NCBI RefSeq assembly: GCF_032598905.1
Contig: NZ_CP122458.1
Location: 1 to 64,000 of the forward strand
Direction: 5' to 3'
Length of the DNA stretch: 64,000 nt
DNA from: Streptomyces sp. 11x1
Lineage (GTDB): Bacteria > Actinomycetota > Actinomycetes > Streptomycetales > Streptomycetaceae
Shown: positions 17,137 through 25,234 of the stretch, piece after piece
How the letters are laid out: the number at the start of each line of letters is the position of its first letter
Numbering within the stretch: the stretch's first letter is position 1
The notes under the pieces: model-generated
Databases searched by the model: none
What the model was told of the DNA's origin: nothing
The model's input: only the letters and a program-made list of their open reading frames with translations
Translations under genes and position numbers: made by a program

Positions 17137-17473
17137 ATGACCGACCAGCAGCAGGCCCCCGTCCCCCGACCCGGACGGCGAGGCCCCCGACCGCCCCCTG
17201 ACCCTCGCCATGCTGCGCCATCTGGTCCGCAAGGACTGGAAGGGCTTGCCCGGAGACACGCTCGTCGTGATGTCCCGGGACGCCGAGGGCAACCTCTACT
17301 CGCCGTTCTCCACCTACAGCCTCGCCCGGTACGCGCCGACCCACAGCGACCTCGTCGGCGACGTCTTCCCGCTGCCGGAGGAGCTCAAGGCGGACCAGTC
17401 CCTACGCGAGCTGTACGCGGACGGCATCCCCGACACCGCTCTCCCCGCGCTGGTGCTCTACCCGCTCGGCTGA
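17137..17473 (+). pseudogene. Unknown small gene with apparent frameshift
   Basis: An ATG with GAAAGG upstream opens MTDQQQAPV. After about 10 codons the sensible frame shifts: PDPDGEAPDRPLTLAMLRH continues in another frame to a stop at 17471-17473. The switch lies in a C-rich tract (CCCCCGTCCCCC). Without the shift, translation would have to start at ATG 17210, which lacks a ribosome-binding site. Either an indel has broken the gene or there is a sequence error. The conserved part resembles short Streptomyces plasmid proteins. Confidence 0.5.
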
Positions 17474-17590
17474 GCGAACGCCTGCGGGCGGGGCGGCCCC
17501 CGTCGGCCGCCCCGCCCGCGGGCCGCCAACTCCCCTTTTCCCGAGGCCTCTCCCTGGCCACGGTCCCCACGAAAGCGACGTGTCACCGCC

Positions 17591-18022
17591 ATGTCCGCCC
17601 CACCACAAGCCCCACGGGAAGGACCGCAGGCCCCGGTGCTGGTCATCACCGACAGCACCGACGACGATCCGGTCGGCCTGCGGACGAGCCCAGTCCCCCG
17701 CCTGCACCTGCCATCGCCGTTGTTCAGCGCCGAGGAGTACCAGCGCGCTCCGCTCGTGCTCCTGGACGACCGCAGCTACACCGACTTCACGCTCCGCCAC
17801 GTGCCGCACCGCCCGGGACTGATCGTCGTCCTGGTCGACCCCGACGACGGCACCATCTACCCCCGGGCCGCCGCCATCGGTGCCGAGGCCGTCATCCGGG
17901 CCGGAGACAACCTCAACTGGCTGCATCTGCGCCTGCACGACGCCACCGACTGCCGCTACGCCCACTGGGAAGCGCTCCTCGCCGGCGGTCCCGCCGACCC
18001 TCCCCCACCGGCCAGCAGCTGA
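17591..18022 (+). CDS. Unknown 143-aa protein
   Basis: An alpha/beta protein with a Rossmann-like alternation (VLVITDS near residue 16, LIVVLVDPDDG near residue 77). It could be a degenerate response-regulator-like or TIR-like fold, but no diagnostic residues are present. It lies in the P9 operon. Confidence 0.55.
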   Translation: MSAPPQAPREGPQAPVLVITDSTDDDPVGLRTSPVPRLHLPSPLFSAEEYQRAPLVLLDDRSYTDFTLRHVPHRPGLIVVLVDPDDGTIYPRAAAIGAEAVIRAGDNLNWLHLRLHDATDCRYAHWEALLAGGPADPPPPASS

Positions 18023-18078
18023 CCTCCGGCAGCACGAGCCCCCGTGGCACGCCCCCGCGATCCGAAGGAACTCACCCC

Positions 18079-18690
18079 ATGCACGCGATACCCCAACGCT
18101 GTTCCCACCGGCCGCTGTCGGGCGGGCTGGTGGTGCCGTACGTGACCCTGATCCACGACGGTCACGCGGCCTTCGGTGTCCTCGACGCCGACAAGACCAT
18201 CAACGCCTTCCGGCGACGCCTGTGCCAGATCTGCGAACACCCGCTGGACGAACGGTGCTTCCTGCTCGTCCGCCCGGCCGACGTCGTCAAGGGCTGCTCC
18301 CCGGAACCGGCGCTGCACCCCGAGTGCCTGCCGTACACCGCCGCGCACTGCCCGATGCTGAACGGCACCGCCACGCACTACCGCCGCAGCCCGGTCCTGG
18401 CCAGCCACCCCGCCGGACGGCCCTGCACAGATCCGTCCTGCCTCTGCCTGTCCCGCACCACGGACGAGGGGCACCCCGCCCGCAGCGGAAGCCCCGCCGA
18501 CCGGTACGAGGCCTGGATGATCCACACCCGGAACTACCAGCCGGTCTCGCTGCCCGACCGGCCCGACGTGCCCTCCGGCATCAGCCTCGACGCCCCCGTC
18601 CTGCGCAAACGCGTCCTGCGCACCGCGACCCTCAGCCCGGATGCGCAACACCTGATGGACCTCTGGAACGCCCTGATGGGCGGGGCCTGA
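18079..18690 (+). CDS. Unknown 203-aa protein with Cys/His pairs
   Basis: ATG after CGAAGGAACTC. Residues 50-95 carry CQICEHPL, ALHPEC and CPML, and residues 115-125 carry CTDPSCLC; these are likely metal-binding. Similar proteins are common on Streptomyces accessory DNA without a defined role. Confidence 0.6.
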   Translation: MHAIPQRCSHRPLSGGLVVPYVTLIHDGHAAFGVLDADKTINAFRRRLCQICEHPLDERCFLLVRPADVVKGCSPEPALHPECLPYTAAHCPMLNGTATHYRRSPVLASHPAGRPCTDPSCLCLSRTTDEGHPARSGSPADRYEAWMIHTRNYQPVSLPDRPDVPSGISLDAPVLRKRVLRTATLSPDAQHLMDLWNALMGGA

Positions 18691-18719
18691 CCGCCCGTTC
18701 CGCACGGAAGGAAACCGCC

Positions 18720-19526
18720 ATGCCGATCAACCCGGACCCGGCCACGCCCACAGGCGGGGCCATCATCGACCTGGCCGACCTGATGGACAGCCTCCAGGAG
18801 CGCACCGGCGAATGGCCGGGGGCAGACACCGTCGACGTCCTCGGAGGGTGGCTGAGCCGCTTCAGCTTCGCCGTCGAGGAGAACCTCACCCCGCAGGTGA
18901 CAGGCCGCGCGTGGGTGCTGCGCCAGTGGGACCGGCACAGCGACGATGTCACGCTCTGGTCCGACGAGGCCTCCGCCCTTGCGTCACTGGCGCAGCAAGT
19001 GCGCAGCGCCTGGGACGACGTGGCGGGCGAGGACGGCGTCCCGTTCCGTCCGCCCGCCGACGACCGCAGGGCCGTGGACCTGTTCTACGGGTCGAGGGAG
19101 GACATCGAGGGCTACACGCTGTACGACGCGGATATCTCTCGCTGCGTGCTCGCGCCCCGTAATCCCAGCCTCTCGGACGCCGAGGAGTGCGCGGAGGCGA
19201 ACAGTGCGGCAGTGTTCCACGCGATGCGGGGGCCTGACGATGAGGGCCTGCCCTGCATGGAGATCGCGGGCATCCTCGTGTTCGCCTACCTCGACGCCGA
19301 CCGCGGGGCCGTACGGGTCTCCGTTCATCTGGACACCATCGACGAGCAGTTGGTCCGGGCCGACAGCACGGTGCCGCTGCTGGTGGAGATCGGGGACGCC
19401 ACGGTGTTCGACAACCTCGCCCCGCCGCCGGCCCCGGCGCAGCCGACCGGGTGGAAGGCACGCTTCCGGCGTCTCACCCGCCGTACCGCACTCTCCGGCG
19501 GCGGGAAGTGCCGACAGGGGGGTTGA
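18720..19526 (+). CDS. Unknown 268-aa acidic protein
   Basis: ATG after GGAAGGAAACC. The body is acidic, with many aromatic residues and a basic Arg-rich C-terminus. Its stop codon lies inside promoter element P10, so the end of this gene and the next promoter share sequence. No family is recognised. Confidence 0.6.
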   Translation: MPINPDPATPTGGAIIDLADLMDSLQERTGEWPGADTVDVLGGWLSRFSFAVEENLTPQVTGRAWVLRQWDRHSDDVTLWSDEASALASLAQQVRSAWDDVAGEDGVPFRPPADDRRAVDLFYGSREDIEGYTLYDADISRCVLAPRNPSLSDAEECAEANSAAVFHAMRGPDDEGLPCMEIAGILVFAYLDADRGAVRVSVHLDTIDEQLVRADSTVPLLVEIGDATVFDNLAPPPAPAQPTGWKARFRRLTRRTALSGGGKCRQGG

Positions 19527-19551
19527 CCATCCCCTGAAAGACACTATTATT
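19512..19551 (+). promoter_or_regulatory. Repeated promoter element P10
   Basis: CGACAGGGGGGTTGACC, with 20 nt between GGGTT and TATTATT. The head is diverged from GCAGGTCA. TTGACC sits 16 nt before TATTAT, close to the HrdB -35 consensus, which helps interpret the weaker -35s of the other copies. The leader to the SSB-like ATG is only about 18 nt and has no hairpin. Confidence 0.65.
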
Positions 19552-19569
19552 TTAAATGGAGCTGTTCGC

Positions 19570-20055
19570 ATGGCCCCGTCCGTCACGCACGTGACCGGCA
19601 CCGTCGCCGGTGGCGTGGAAGTCCGCTTCACCCAAGAGGGCATCGCTGTCTGCCGGTTCCGCCTCACCGAGACCCCCACGCAGTGGGATGCCACCGCGCA
19701 GAAGTGGCGTGACCTGGAGCCGATCCCCTACATCTGCACCGCCTGGCGGGACCTGGCCAGCAACGCCGCCGAATCGCTCGTCGACGGGGTCAGCGTCCTG
19801 GTCAAGGGACGCGTCACCGGGGTCAAGGACGACTCCATCTACCTGAGCATCGACGACCTCGGCATCAGCCTGCGCAGGCGCATCGCCTACACCGAGACCA
19901 GCCTGCCCAGTCCGATCGCCGCCCGCCCGGTCACCGCTCCTCCGGTCACCGCTCCCCCGGCGCCTCAGCCCGCCACCGCGTCCCGCACGGCCCCCGGGCG
20001 GCCGGGCAGCCCACCCGCCTGGTGGGAGCGAAAGCGGTCCGCCAACTGGTCCTAG
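19570..20055 (+). CDS. SSB-like single-strand DNA-binding protein
   Basis: A 161-aa protein with an OB-fold-like N-terminus (residues 1-110): VTGTVAGGVEVRF, the FRLTETP and WRDLA segments and VLVKGRVTG match the bacterial SSB pattern. The C-terminal 50 residues are Pro/Ala-rich. The acidic tip that normally recruits partner proteins is absent; it ends in WWERKRSANWS. That suggests a plasmid/phage SSB that does not engage the host interaction network. It starts the P10 operon, ahead of a DprA-like gene. Confidence 0.72.
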   Translation: MAPSVTHVTGTVAGGVEVRFTQEGIAVCRFRLTETPTQWDATAQKWRDLEPIPYICTAWRDLASNAAESLVDGVSVLVKGRVTGVKDDSIYLSIDDLGISLRRRIAYTETSLPSPIAARPVTAPPVTAPPAPQPATASRTAPGRPGSPPAWWERKRSANWS

Positions 20056-20187
20056 CCCGGCCACTCCACCGCAGCCGATGACGGCCCCCCTTCCCGTCGG
20101 CCGCTGATCACTTGCCCCTTCGCCCGCCCCCGGCGCGGCACCGGTTCGCCTGCCGGTGCCGCGCCCTGCCCGAAAGGCCGGCCGCCC

Positions 20188-21306
20188 ATGCCCGCACACG
20201 CCCTGTCCGAACGAGCCGCACGCGCCGCGCTCGCCGCCCACTTCACTCCAGGCCAACTCTCCGCCGGCCTCACCGAGTACACCCCGGCCGAGGTGTGGGA
20301 CCGGCGCGTCCGCAGCGACGGCAGCGGGCGCCTGGCACACTACCGGCCGCACGAGGAACTCGCCCAGGCAGAGCTGACCTGCCCGTTCGTCATCCCCTCG
20401 GACGAGGAGTGGCCCACCTCGCTCGCCGATCTGGGGCCGGCCTGCCCGCTGGGTCTGTGGGTCCGCGGCCGCGAGCGACTGCCGCGGCTGACCGGCAGCG
20501 CCGTCGCCGTGACCGGCAACCGGGTCCCCACCGAGCAGGCCGTCGCCCGCGCGCACGATTTCGCCACCGCCCTCGCCGAGGCCGATCACACGGTCACCGC
20601 CACGCTCGCCTACGGCGTCGACTCCACCGCCCACCAGGCCGCCGCCGAGACCGGCCGGGCGTCCCTCGCCGTCCTGCCGCGCGGCCTGGACGGTGCCCAC
20701 CCCCACGCGCACGCCCCGCTGCTGCGCTCCATCCTCGACAGCGGCGGTGCGGCCGTCAGCCTCTACCGGCCCGGCACCGAAGCCAGCGGCGCGACGCTGA
20801 AGGCCAGCGCCGCCCTGCTGGCCGCGCTCGCCCGGGCGGTGATCCTCGTCGAGGCCCTGGACCACGTCGTGGCGATGCACGCGGCCGAGACCGCGGTCGG
20901 CCTCCACCGGCCCCTGCTCGCCGCGCCCGCCACCGGCGACGTCCGGTCCAGCGGCAACGCCCGCCTCATCGACAAGCAGCTCGCCGTGAACAGCCCGGAC
21001 CCCCGTCTCGCGCTCGCCCTGCCGCACGCGCGCGTGGCCCGCGCCGGAGACGTCGCGGACGGCGACCTGCTCCTGGCCGCGGTCGGGAAGGACGGCGCCG
21101 ACTACTTCACCACGCCCTATATCGCCCACCCCGAGCCCTTCGACCCGTCGTGCAAATGCGGCGTGTGCTGCCTCGTCACGAAGCCCGGCGAGGTGGTGGT
21201 GCTGTCCCAAGGCGATCCCTGGGAGTCCTGCGACCCGTGGCCCGCCGACGACCGCCTTCTCATCGTCTCCGCCCAGCGGCTGACCGACCGGCCCCTCAAG
21301 GAGTGA
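20188..21306 (+). CDS. DprA/Smf-like protein
   Basis: A 372-aa protein. Residues 110-270 show the DprA Rossmann-like pattern: VAVTGNR, then AYGVDSTAHQAAA (the family's A.GID..AH box), then AVLPRGLDGAHPHAH. DprA binds ssDNA and loads RecA in transformation. Here, next to an SSB-like gene on mobile DNA and with no competence genes, it more likely serves element DNA processing. A Cys group (CKCGVCC, near residue 320) follows the core and is not part of standard DprA. The start follows CCCGAAAGG. Confidence 0.7.
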   Translation: MPAHALSERAARAALAAHFTPGQLSAGLTEYTPAEVWDRRVRSDGSGRLAHYRPHEELAQAELTCPFVIPSDEEWPTSLADLGPACPLGLWVRGRERLPRLTGSAVAVTGNRVPTEQAVARAHDFATALAEADHTVTATLAYGVDSTAHQAAAETGRASLAVLPRGLDGAHPHAHAPLLRSILDSGGAAVSLYRPGTEASGATLKASAALLAALARAVILVEALDHVVAMHAAETAVGLHRPLLAAPATGDVRSSGNARLIDKQLAVNSPDPRLALALPHARVARAGDVADGDLLLAAVGKDGADYFTTPYIAHPEPFDPSCKCGVCCLVTKPGEVVVLSQGDPWESCDPWPADDRLLIVSAQRLTDRPLKE

Positions 21307-21314
21307 GAGCCGCC

Positions 21315-22535
21315 ATGCCCCGTACGACGTACACGCCGTCACTGCCCGGCCTCACCCCCGACGACGACCTGGACACCATCATCAACTGGGGCCTGGGCGC
21401 CGACTCCACCGCCTACCTCGCCAAGATGCTCACCGCCCCGGAGGCGCACGGGATCGACCTCGATCGCACCGCTGTCCTCTACATGGCCACCGGCAGCGAG
21501 TGGCCCGAAACCCGGCTCCTGGTCGACAAGTTCATGCTTCCGCTGCTGCGCGAGAACGGCGTGCGCTTCGTCCAGCTGGCGCGCAACGGGCACCTCCTGT
21601 CCGACGGGATCACGATCCTGGACGACTCCCGCCGCCCCGAGCAGCTCTTCGCGCGCGGGCCGTGGACGCTGTGGGACGACCAGGAGTCCGTCGGCACGGT
21701 GCCCCAGGTCGCCGGCACTCGCAAGTGCTCCCTGTGGGCGAAGGGAGACGTCGGCGACTGGTGGCTCAAGCAGGTCTTCGGCGGCCGCCCCTTCCGCCAG
21801 ATCATGGGCTTCAACGCCGACGAGGAAGGCCGCCGCCTCGGCGACCAGGTCACCTCGAAGATGCCCGGGCGTACCGGGGAGTTCCCGCTCATCGACTGGG
21901 GCTGGAACCGGCAGCGGTGCGAGGCCTACCTGCTGGAGCGGTTCGGCGTGCACTGGCCGAAGTCGTACTGCACGTTCTGCTGCTTCTCCGCCTCCATGGG
22001 ATCGCTGCCAGTCCACATGGAGCGCATGCGCTCCCACCCGGACATCGCCGGCGAGGTGCTGCGCCTGGAGTACACGGCGATGAGCCTCAACCCGAACGCG
22101 AAGCTCTATGGCCGCAAGACACTCCTGGAGATGTTCGACCCGGCCCAGCCGCGGGACCGGGCGTGCCTGGAGGCGTTCGAGCGCGAGCTCGACATGCCGT
22201 GGGCGCTCTACCACGTGCGCCGCCTGTTCCTGGTGACGGAGGACGGCAGGCGCCGGCCGGTGAAGCGCTCCACCGAGCGCGTCGACCTCGGCCGCCCGCA
22301 CCAACTCGCCCAGCGGCTGATCAGCATCTCCGAGCGGCACGGCGTCGACGTCGAGCACGACCCGGTATACGGGCGCGCCCGGGCCTGGGTCCGGCCCCGC
22401 GCCAAGGGCTGGCCGATGGCGGAGGAACTCTTCGCCACCGCCCCCGCCCGGGTGATCGACAAGCAGGACCAGAACTTCGAGCAGTACTGGGACGCCCTCG
22501 TCTCGGGCTCCGCCGCCCAACTTCCCCTCACTTGA
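21315..22535 (+). CDS. PP-loop (PAPS-reductase-like) enzyme
   Basis: A 406-aa protein. The N-terminus has INWGLGADSTAYLAKML, a variant of the SGG.DS PP-loop that binds ATP in adenine nucleotide alpha-hydrolase enzymes. A CTFCC cluster near residue 218 may hold a metal or Fe-S site. PAPS-reductase-like proteins of this type are common on actinophages. Eight bases separate it from the DprA-like gene. With the DpdA2-like and Mom-like genes downstream, a role in nucleotide or DNA modification is inferred. Confidence 0.65.
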   Translation: MPRTTYTPSLPGLTPDDDLDTIINWGLGADSTAYLAKMLTAPEAHGIDLDRTAVLYMATGSEWPETRLLVDKFMLPLLRENGVRFVQLARNGHLLSDGITILDDSRRPEQLFARGPWTLWDDQESVGTVPQVAGTRKCSLWAKGDVGDWWLKQVFGGRPFRQIMGFNADEEGRRLGDQVTSKMPGRTGEFPLIDWGWNRQRCEAYLLERFGVHWPKSYCTFCCFSASMGSLPVHMERMRSHPDIAGEVLRLEYTAMSLNPNAKLYGRKTLLEMFDPAQPRDRACLEAFERELDMPWALYHVRRLFLVTEDGRRRPVKRSTERVDLGRPHQLAQRLISISERHGVDVEHDPVYGRARAWVRPRAKGWPMAEELFATAPARVIDKQDQNFEQYWDALVSGSAAQLPLT

Positions 22536-22619
22536 ACCGCCCCTCACCGCCATCTCCGGAAGGACTTCCCGTGCGCGCACCCATGCCCTCAGCCCCTGCT
22601 CCTCCCCCGCGTCTCCGCC

Positions 22620-23252
22620 GTGCTGTACCTCGCCACGCCCTCCGGAGCTGACGTACGGGCCGCCATGCAGGCCGGACTCCTGGCCTGCATGACGACCCCG
22701 GCCCAGGGCAACGTGATCCCGCCCGGCGCCCTGTACGCGTGCGACAACGGCAAGTTCGGCAAGGGCTGGCCCGGCGAGCAGGCCTGGTTCGCGTGGCTGA
22801 AGGCGACCGTCGACCGCTACGGCCCCGAGCTCTGTCTGTGGGCCGTCGCCCCCGACGTCCCGATGGACGCCGTGGCCACCCTCGCCGAGTCTCTGCCCTG
22901 GCTGGAGCGCATCCGCGCCCTGGGCGTCCCGGCCGCGTTCGCCGCCCAGGACGGCAGCGAGCACGGCCTCATCCCCTGGGATGCGATCGACGTGCTGTTC
23001 GTCGCCGGCAGCACCGAGTGGAAGACCTCACCGGCCGCTCACCGGCTGGCCGTTGAGGCCCGGGAGCGCGGACTGGCCGTCCACATGGGCCGCGTCAACT
23101 CGCGCCGTCGGCTGCGCATCGCGCAGGCCTTCGGCTGCACCAGCTGCGACGGCACCTACCTCGCCTTCGGGCCCGACACCAACCTCCCCCGCCTTCTGGC
23201 CTGGATGAACGAACTTCACGCCACCCCCACCCTGTTCGGAGACGAATCATGA
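22620..23252 (+). CDS. DpdA2-like deazapurine transglycosylase candidate
   Basis: A 210-aa protein. VAPDVPMDAVATL, DVLFVAGSTEWK and MGRVNSRRRLR...DGTYLAFGPD match the phage family related to tRNA-guanine transglycosylases, in which DpdA proteins insert 7-deazaguanines into DNA. The GTG start has no clear ribosome-binding site, so the true start may differ. Synthesis genes for the deazaguanine precursor are not in this window and would have to come from elsewhere. It overlaps the next gene by ATGA. Confidence 0.62.
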   Translation: MLYLATPSGADVRAAMQAGLLACMTTPAQGNVIPPGALYACDNGKFGKGWPGEQAWFAWLKATVDRYGPELCLWAVAPDVPMDAVATLAESLPWLERIRALGVPAAFAAQDGSEHGLIPWDAIDVLFVAGSTEWKTSPAAHRLAVEARERGLAVHMGRVNSRRRLRIAQAFGCTSCDGTYLAFGPDTNLPRLLAWMNELHATPTLFGDES

Positions 23253-23767
23253 CGACCCGCCTGCGCCATATCGGCGCCGCGATCATGGGCATCCTCGACC
23301 CCATTCCCTCGACCGTGCCCTCGCCGATGAGCGAGGAGGAAGGCGCCTGGGTCCACGCGCACACCTGGACCAAGGGCCTGCGCAAGATCGAGGACGCCTA
23401 CCCCCGCGGCTTCCACCGCTGGTGCTCCTGCGAGCGCGGCATCTGCCCCGGCTGTGCCTCCGGGCACCACGACCGGTGCGTCAGCGCCGGCGGCCCCCGC
23501 GTCGACCAGCACGCCGACACCATTACCGACGCCCAAGGGTTCGTCGTCGCCGTGATCCGGTACGGACCGGGCCAGCGGCCCTGCCGGTGGCTCTGCCCCT
23601 GCCCTCACACGGCGGCCGTCGAAGAGACCGCCGACACGGGTCAACCCGAGCAACCCCCTGCCGCCCGGCACGCCGTCCCCGCGCAGCGGCCTGCAGCCAC
23701 CCCGGAGGGACAGCTCCCCCTCTTCGCGGGCGGCCTGCAAGAGCACGGGGACGGGGAGGCACCGTGA
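23249..23767 (+). CDS. DUF6248-like protein with Cys cluster
   Basis: A 172-aa protein. Residues 55-80 hold WCSCERGICPGCASGHHDRC, a Cys/His cluster likely to bind zinc. The pattern resembles the DUF6248 family of Streptomyces. The C-terminus is Pro/Ala-rich. It overlaps the upstream gene by 4 bp and the downstream mom-like start by 4 bp, so all are translated together. Function unknown. Confidence 0.6.
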   Translation: MTTRLRHIGAAIMGILDPIPSTVPSPMSEEEGAWVHAHTWTKGLRKIEDAYPRGFHRWCSCERGICPGCASGHHDRCVSAGGPRVDQHADTITDAQGFVVAVIRYGPGQRPCRWLCPCPHTAAVEETADTGQPEQPPAARHAVPAQRPAATPEGQLPLFAGGLQEHGDGEAP

Positions 23768-23983
23768 GGTTCCCGGTCCAGGAGACCTTGCCGTTCGAGG
23801 ACCTGCCGGAGGTACCGACCGCGTCCCCCTGGTGCCAGCGGTGGCGCGAGCGGAGGCACTCCTGGGCACATGTCCGCGACGGAGGCTTCGACGCCCGCCG
23901 GTACACCGTGGACGTCATCCCCGACGAGGAGCCCGCCAAGGGGTTCGTGCTCGCACACCATTACTCCGGCTCGTACCCGGTTA
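23764..23983 (+). pseudogene. mom-like gene, N-terminal fragment cut at HHYSGSYP
   Basis: The GTG start overlaps the previous stop. The product reads LPFEDLPEVPTASPWCQRW, then GGFDARRY and FVLAHHYSGSYP, the N-terminus of a Mom-like acyltransferase-type DNA modification protein as found on actinophages. After SYP the sequence changes character (VIFTVIF) and the frame runs on without homology. A recombinase trio begins within 80 bp. A matching C-terminal piece lies at 41030-41419. So this gene was split by the insertion of region B. Confidence 0.6.
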
Positions 23984-24058
23984 TCTTCACCGTGATCTTT
24001 CCAACAGCCACGTCAGCCACATGCATGCTGAACTGGCCGGATCATCGGTATCCAAGGG

Positions 24059-25234
24059 GTGTTCGGCATCACAGGCACATTTGTCACGTCGTTCCGCGCA
24101 GAGCGGGCGACGCTGGCCCAGGACAAGACAGGGTGGGTGATCGTCGGAACTGACGACTACGCCCTCCACCGTGAAGGCTCGTTGTTCCTCGCAGGTCTGC
24201 GTGACGCCGGCCGGGCCTACAACACGGAGAGGACGTACGCCGGGCGGGCGGCGCTGTACCTGTCGTACTGCACCTTCCACCGCCTGGAATGGGCACAGAT
24301 CACCGTGTGGCAGCTCGCGCGCTTCCTGCACTGGCTGGTGGAGGAGCCTCTGCCTTCGCGGGCCCGCGGCGAGGGCGGGCCGGAACGATTCCGCGACGAG
24401 AACACCGCGAACGCGATCGTAGGAACGGTCTGCGAGTTCCTGAGCTTCGGCGTACGTATGAAGTGGGTCGATCCTGAACTCACCGGGCAGCTGACCGAGC
24501 CCCGCTACCTGCGATATCTACCGAAGGGCTTCAACCCGGGCGAGAACGACCAGCACCGCACGGTCCGCTCGCGAATACTCAAGCTCCGGGGCGTCGACTC
24601 GGGGATCGAGTGGCTGACGGTCGAGCAGATCGCCCGCCTGATCGACGTGACCCGGCACGCGCGGGACCGCTTCCTGGTGCTCCTGCTGTGGTGCACCGGC
24701 ATGAGAATCGGCGAGGCGCTCGGACTGCGCCGCGAGGACATGCACCTCCTGGCCGACTCGCAGGCCTTCGGCTGCCAGGTCAAGGGCCCGCACGTGCACG
24801 TACGGCGCCGCTTGAACAGCAACGGCGCGTGGGCGAAGTCGCGGAAGCCGCGCGCCATCCCGGTGACCAGCGAGCTCGGCATCTGCTACGCCGACTACCT
24901 CCACGAGCGCTCGGCCATCCCGCAGGCTGACTTCACCGAGCAGGTGCTGGTCAACCTCTTCCGGGAGCCGCTCGGACAGGCGATGACGTACTCCGGGGTC
25001 AAGGGCCTGTTCGACCGGCTCGCCCGGCGCGCGGACCTGATCGCCCGGCCCCATATGATCCGTCACAGCGCCGCCACCGAGTGGATCCGCCAGGGCACCG
25101 ACCGGTCGGTGGTCTCCGACCTCCTCGGACACATGTCCGAGTCGTCCATGGCCCCGTACGTCCACGTCGACGAGGGATCCCGGCGGGCCGCGGTCGAGCG
25201 CGCGGACGCCCGACGCCGGGAGATGGCGCGATGA
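24059..25234 (+). CDS. Tyrosine recombinase, TnpA-like (trio 1)
   Basis: A 391-aa phage-integrase-family protein. The catalytic set is intact: Arg in CTGMRIGEALGLRRED, HMIRHSAA (H..R), LGH, and Tyr in APYVHVDEGS. The N-terminal core-binding domain covers residues 40-150. It overlaps the next gene by ATGA. The order (about 390-aa recombinase, much larger recombinase, short coiled-coil protein) is that of tnpA, tnpB and tnpC in Tn554-type transposons. The GTG start is the most upstream; a later GTG is possible. Confidence 0.8.
   Translation: MFGITGTFVTSFRAERATLAQDKTGWVIVGTDDYALHREGSLFLAGLRDAGRAYNTERTYAGRAALYLSYCTFHRLEWAQITVWQLARFLHWLVEEPLPSRARGEGGPERFRDENTANAIVGTVCEFLSFGVRMKWVDPELTGQLTEPRYLRYLPKGFNPGENDQHRTVRSRILKLRGVDSGIEWLTVEQIARLIDVTRHARDRFLVLLLWCTGMRIGEALGLRREDMHLLADSQAFGCQVKGPHVHVRRRLNSNGAWAKSRKPRAIPVTSELGICYADYLHERSAIPQADFTEQVLVNLFREPLGQAMTYSGVKGLFDRLARRADLIARPHMIRHSAATEWIRQGTDRSVVSDLLGHMSESSMAPYVHVDEGSRRAAVERADARRREMAR

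Noticed and set aside
19552..21342. 596-codon minus-strand frame opposite the SSB-like and DprA-like genes
   Set aside because: Shadow of two genes with recognisable domains on plus; composition is typical antisense GC-frame.
23764..24140. Continuous gene running through the start of trio 1
   Set aside because: A frame stays open past HHYSGSYP, but sequence after that point has no similarity to the Mom-like family and ends in non-coding-like codons.
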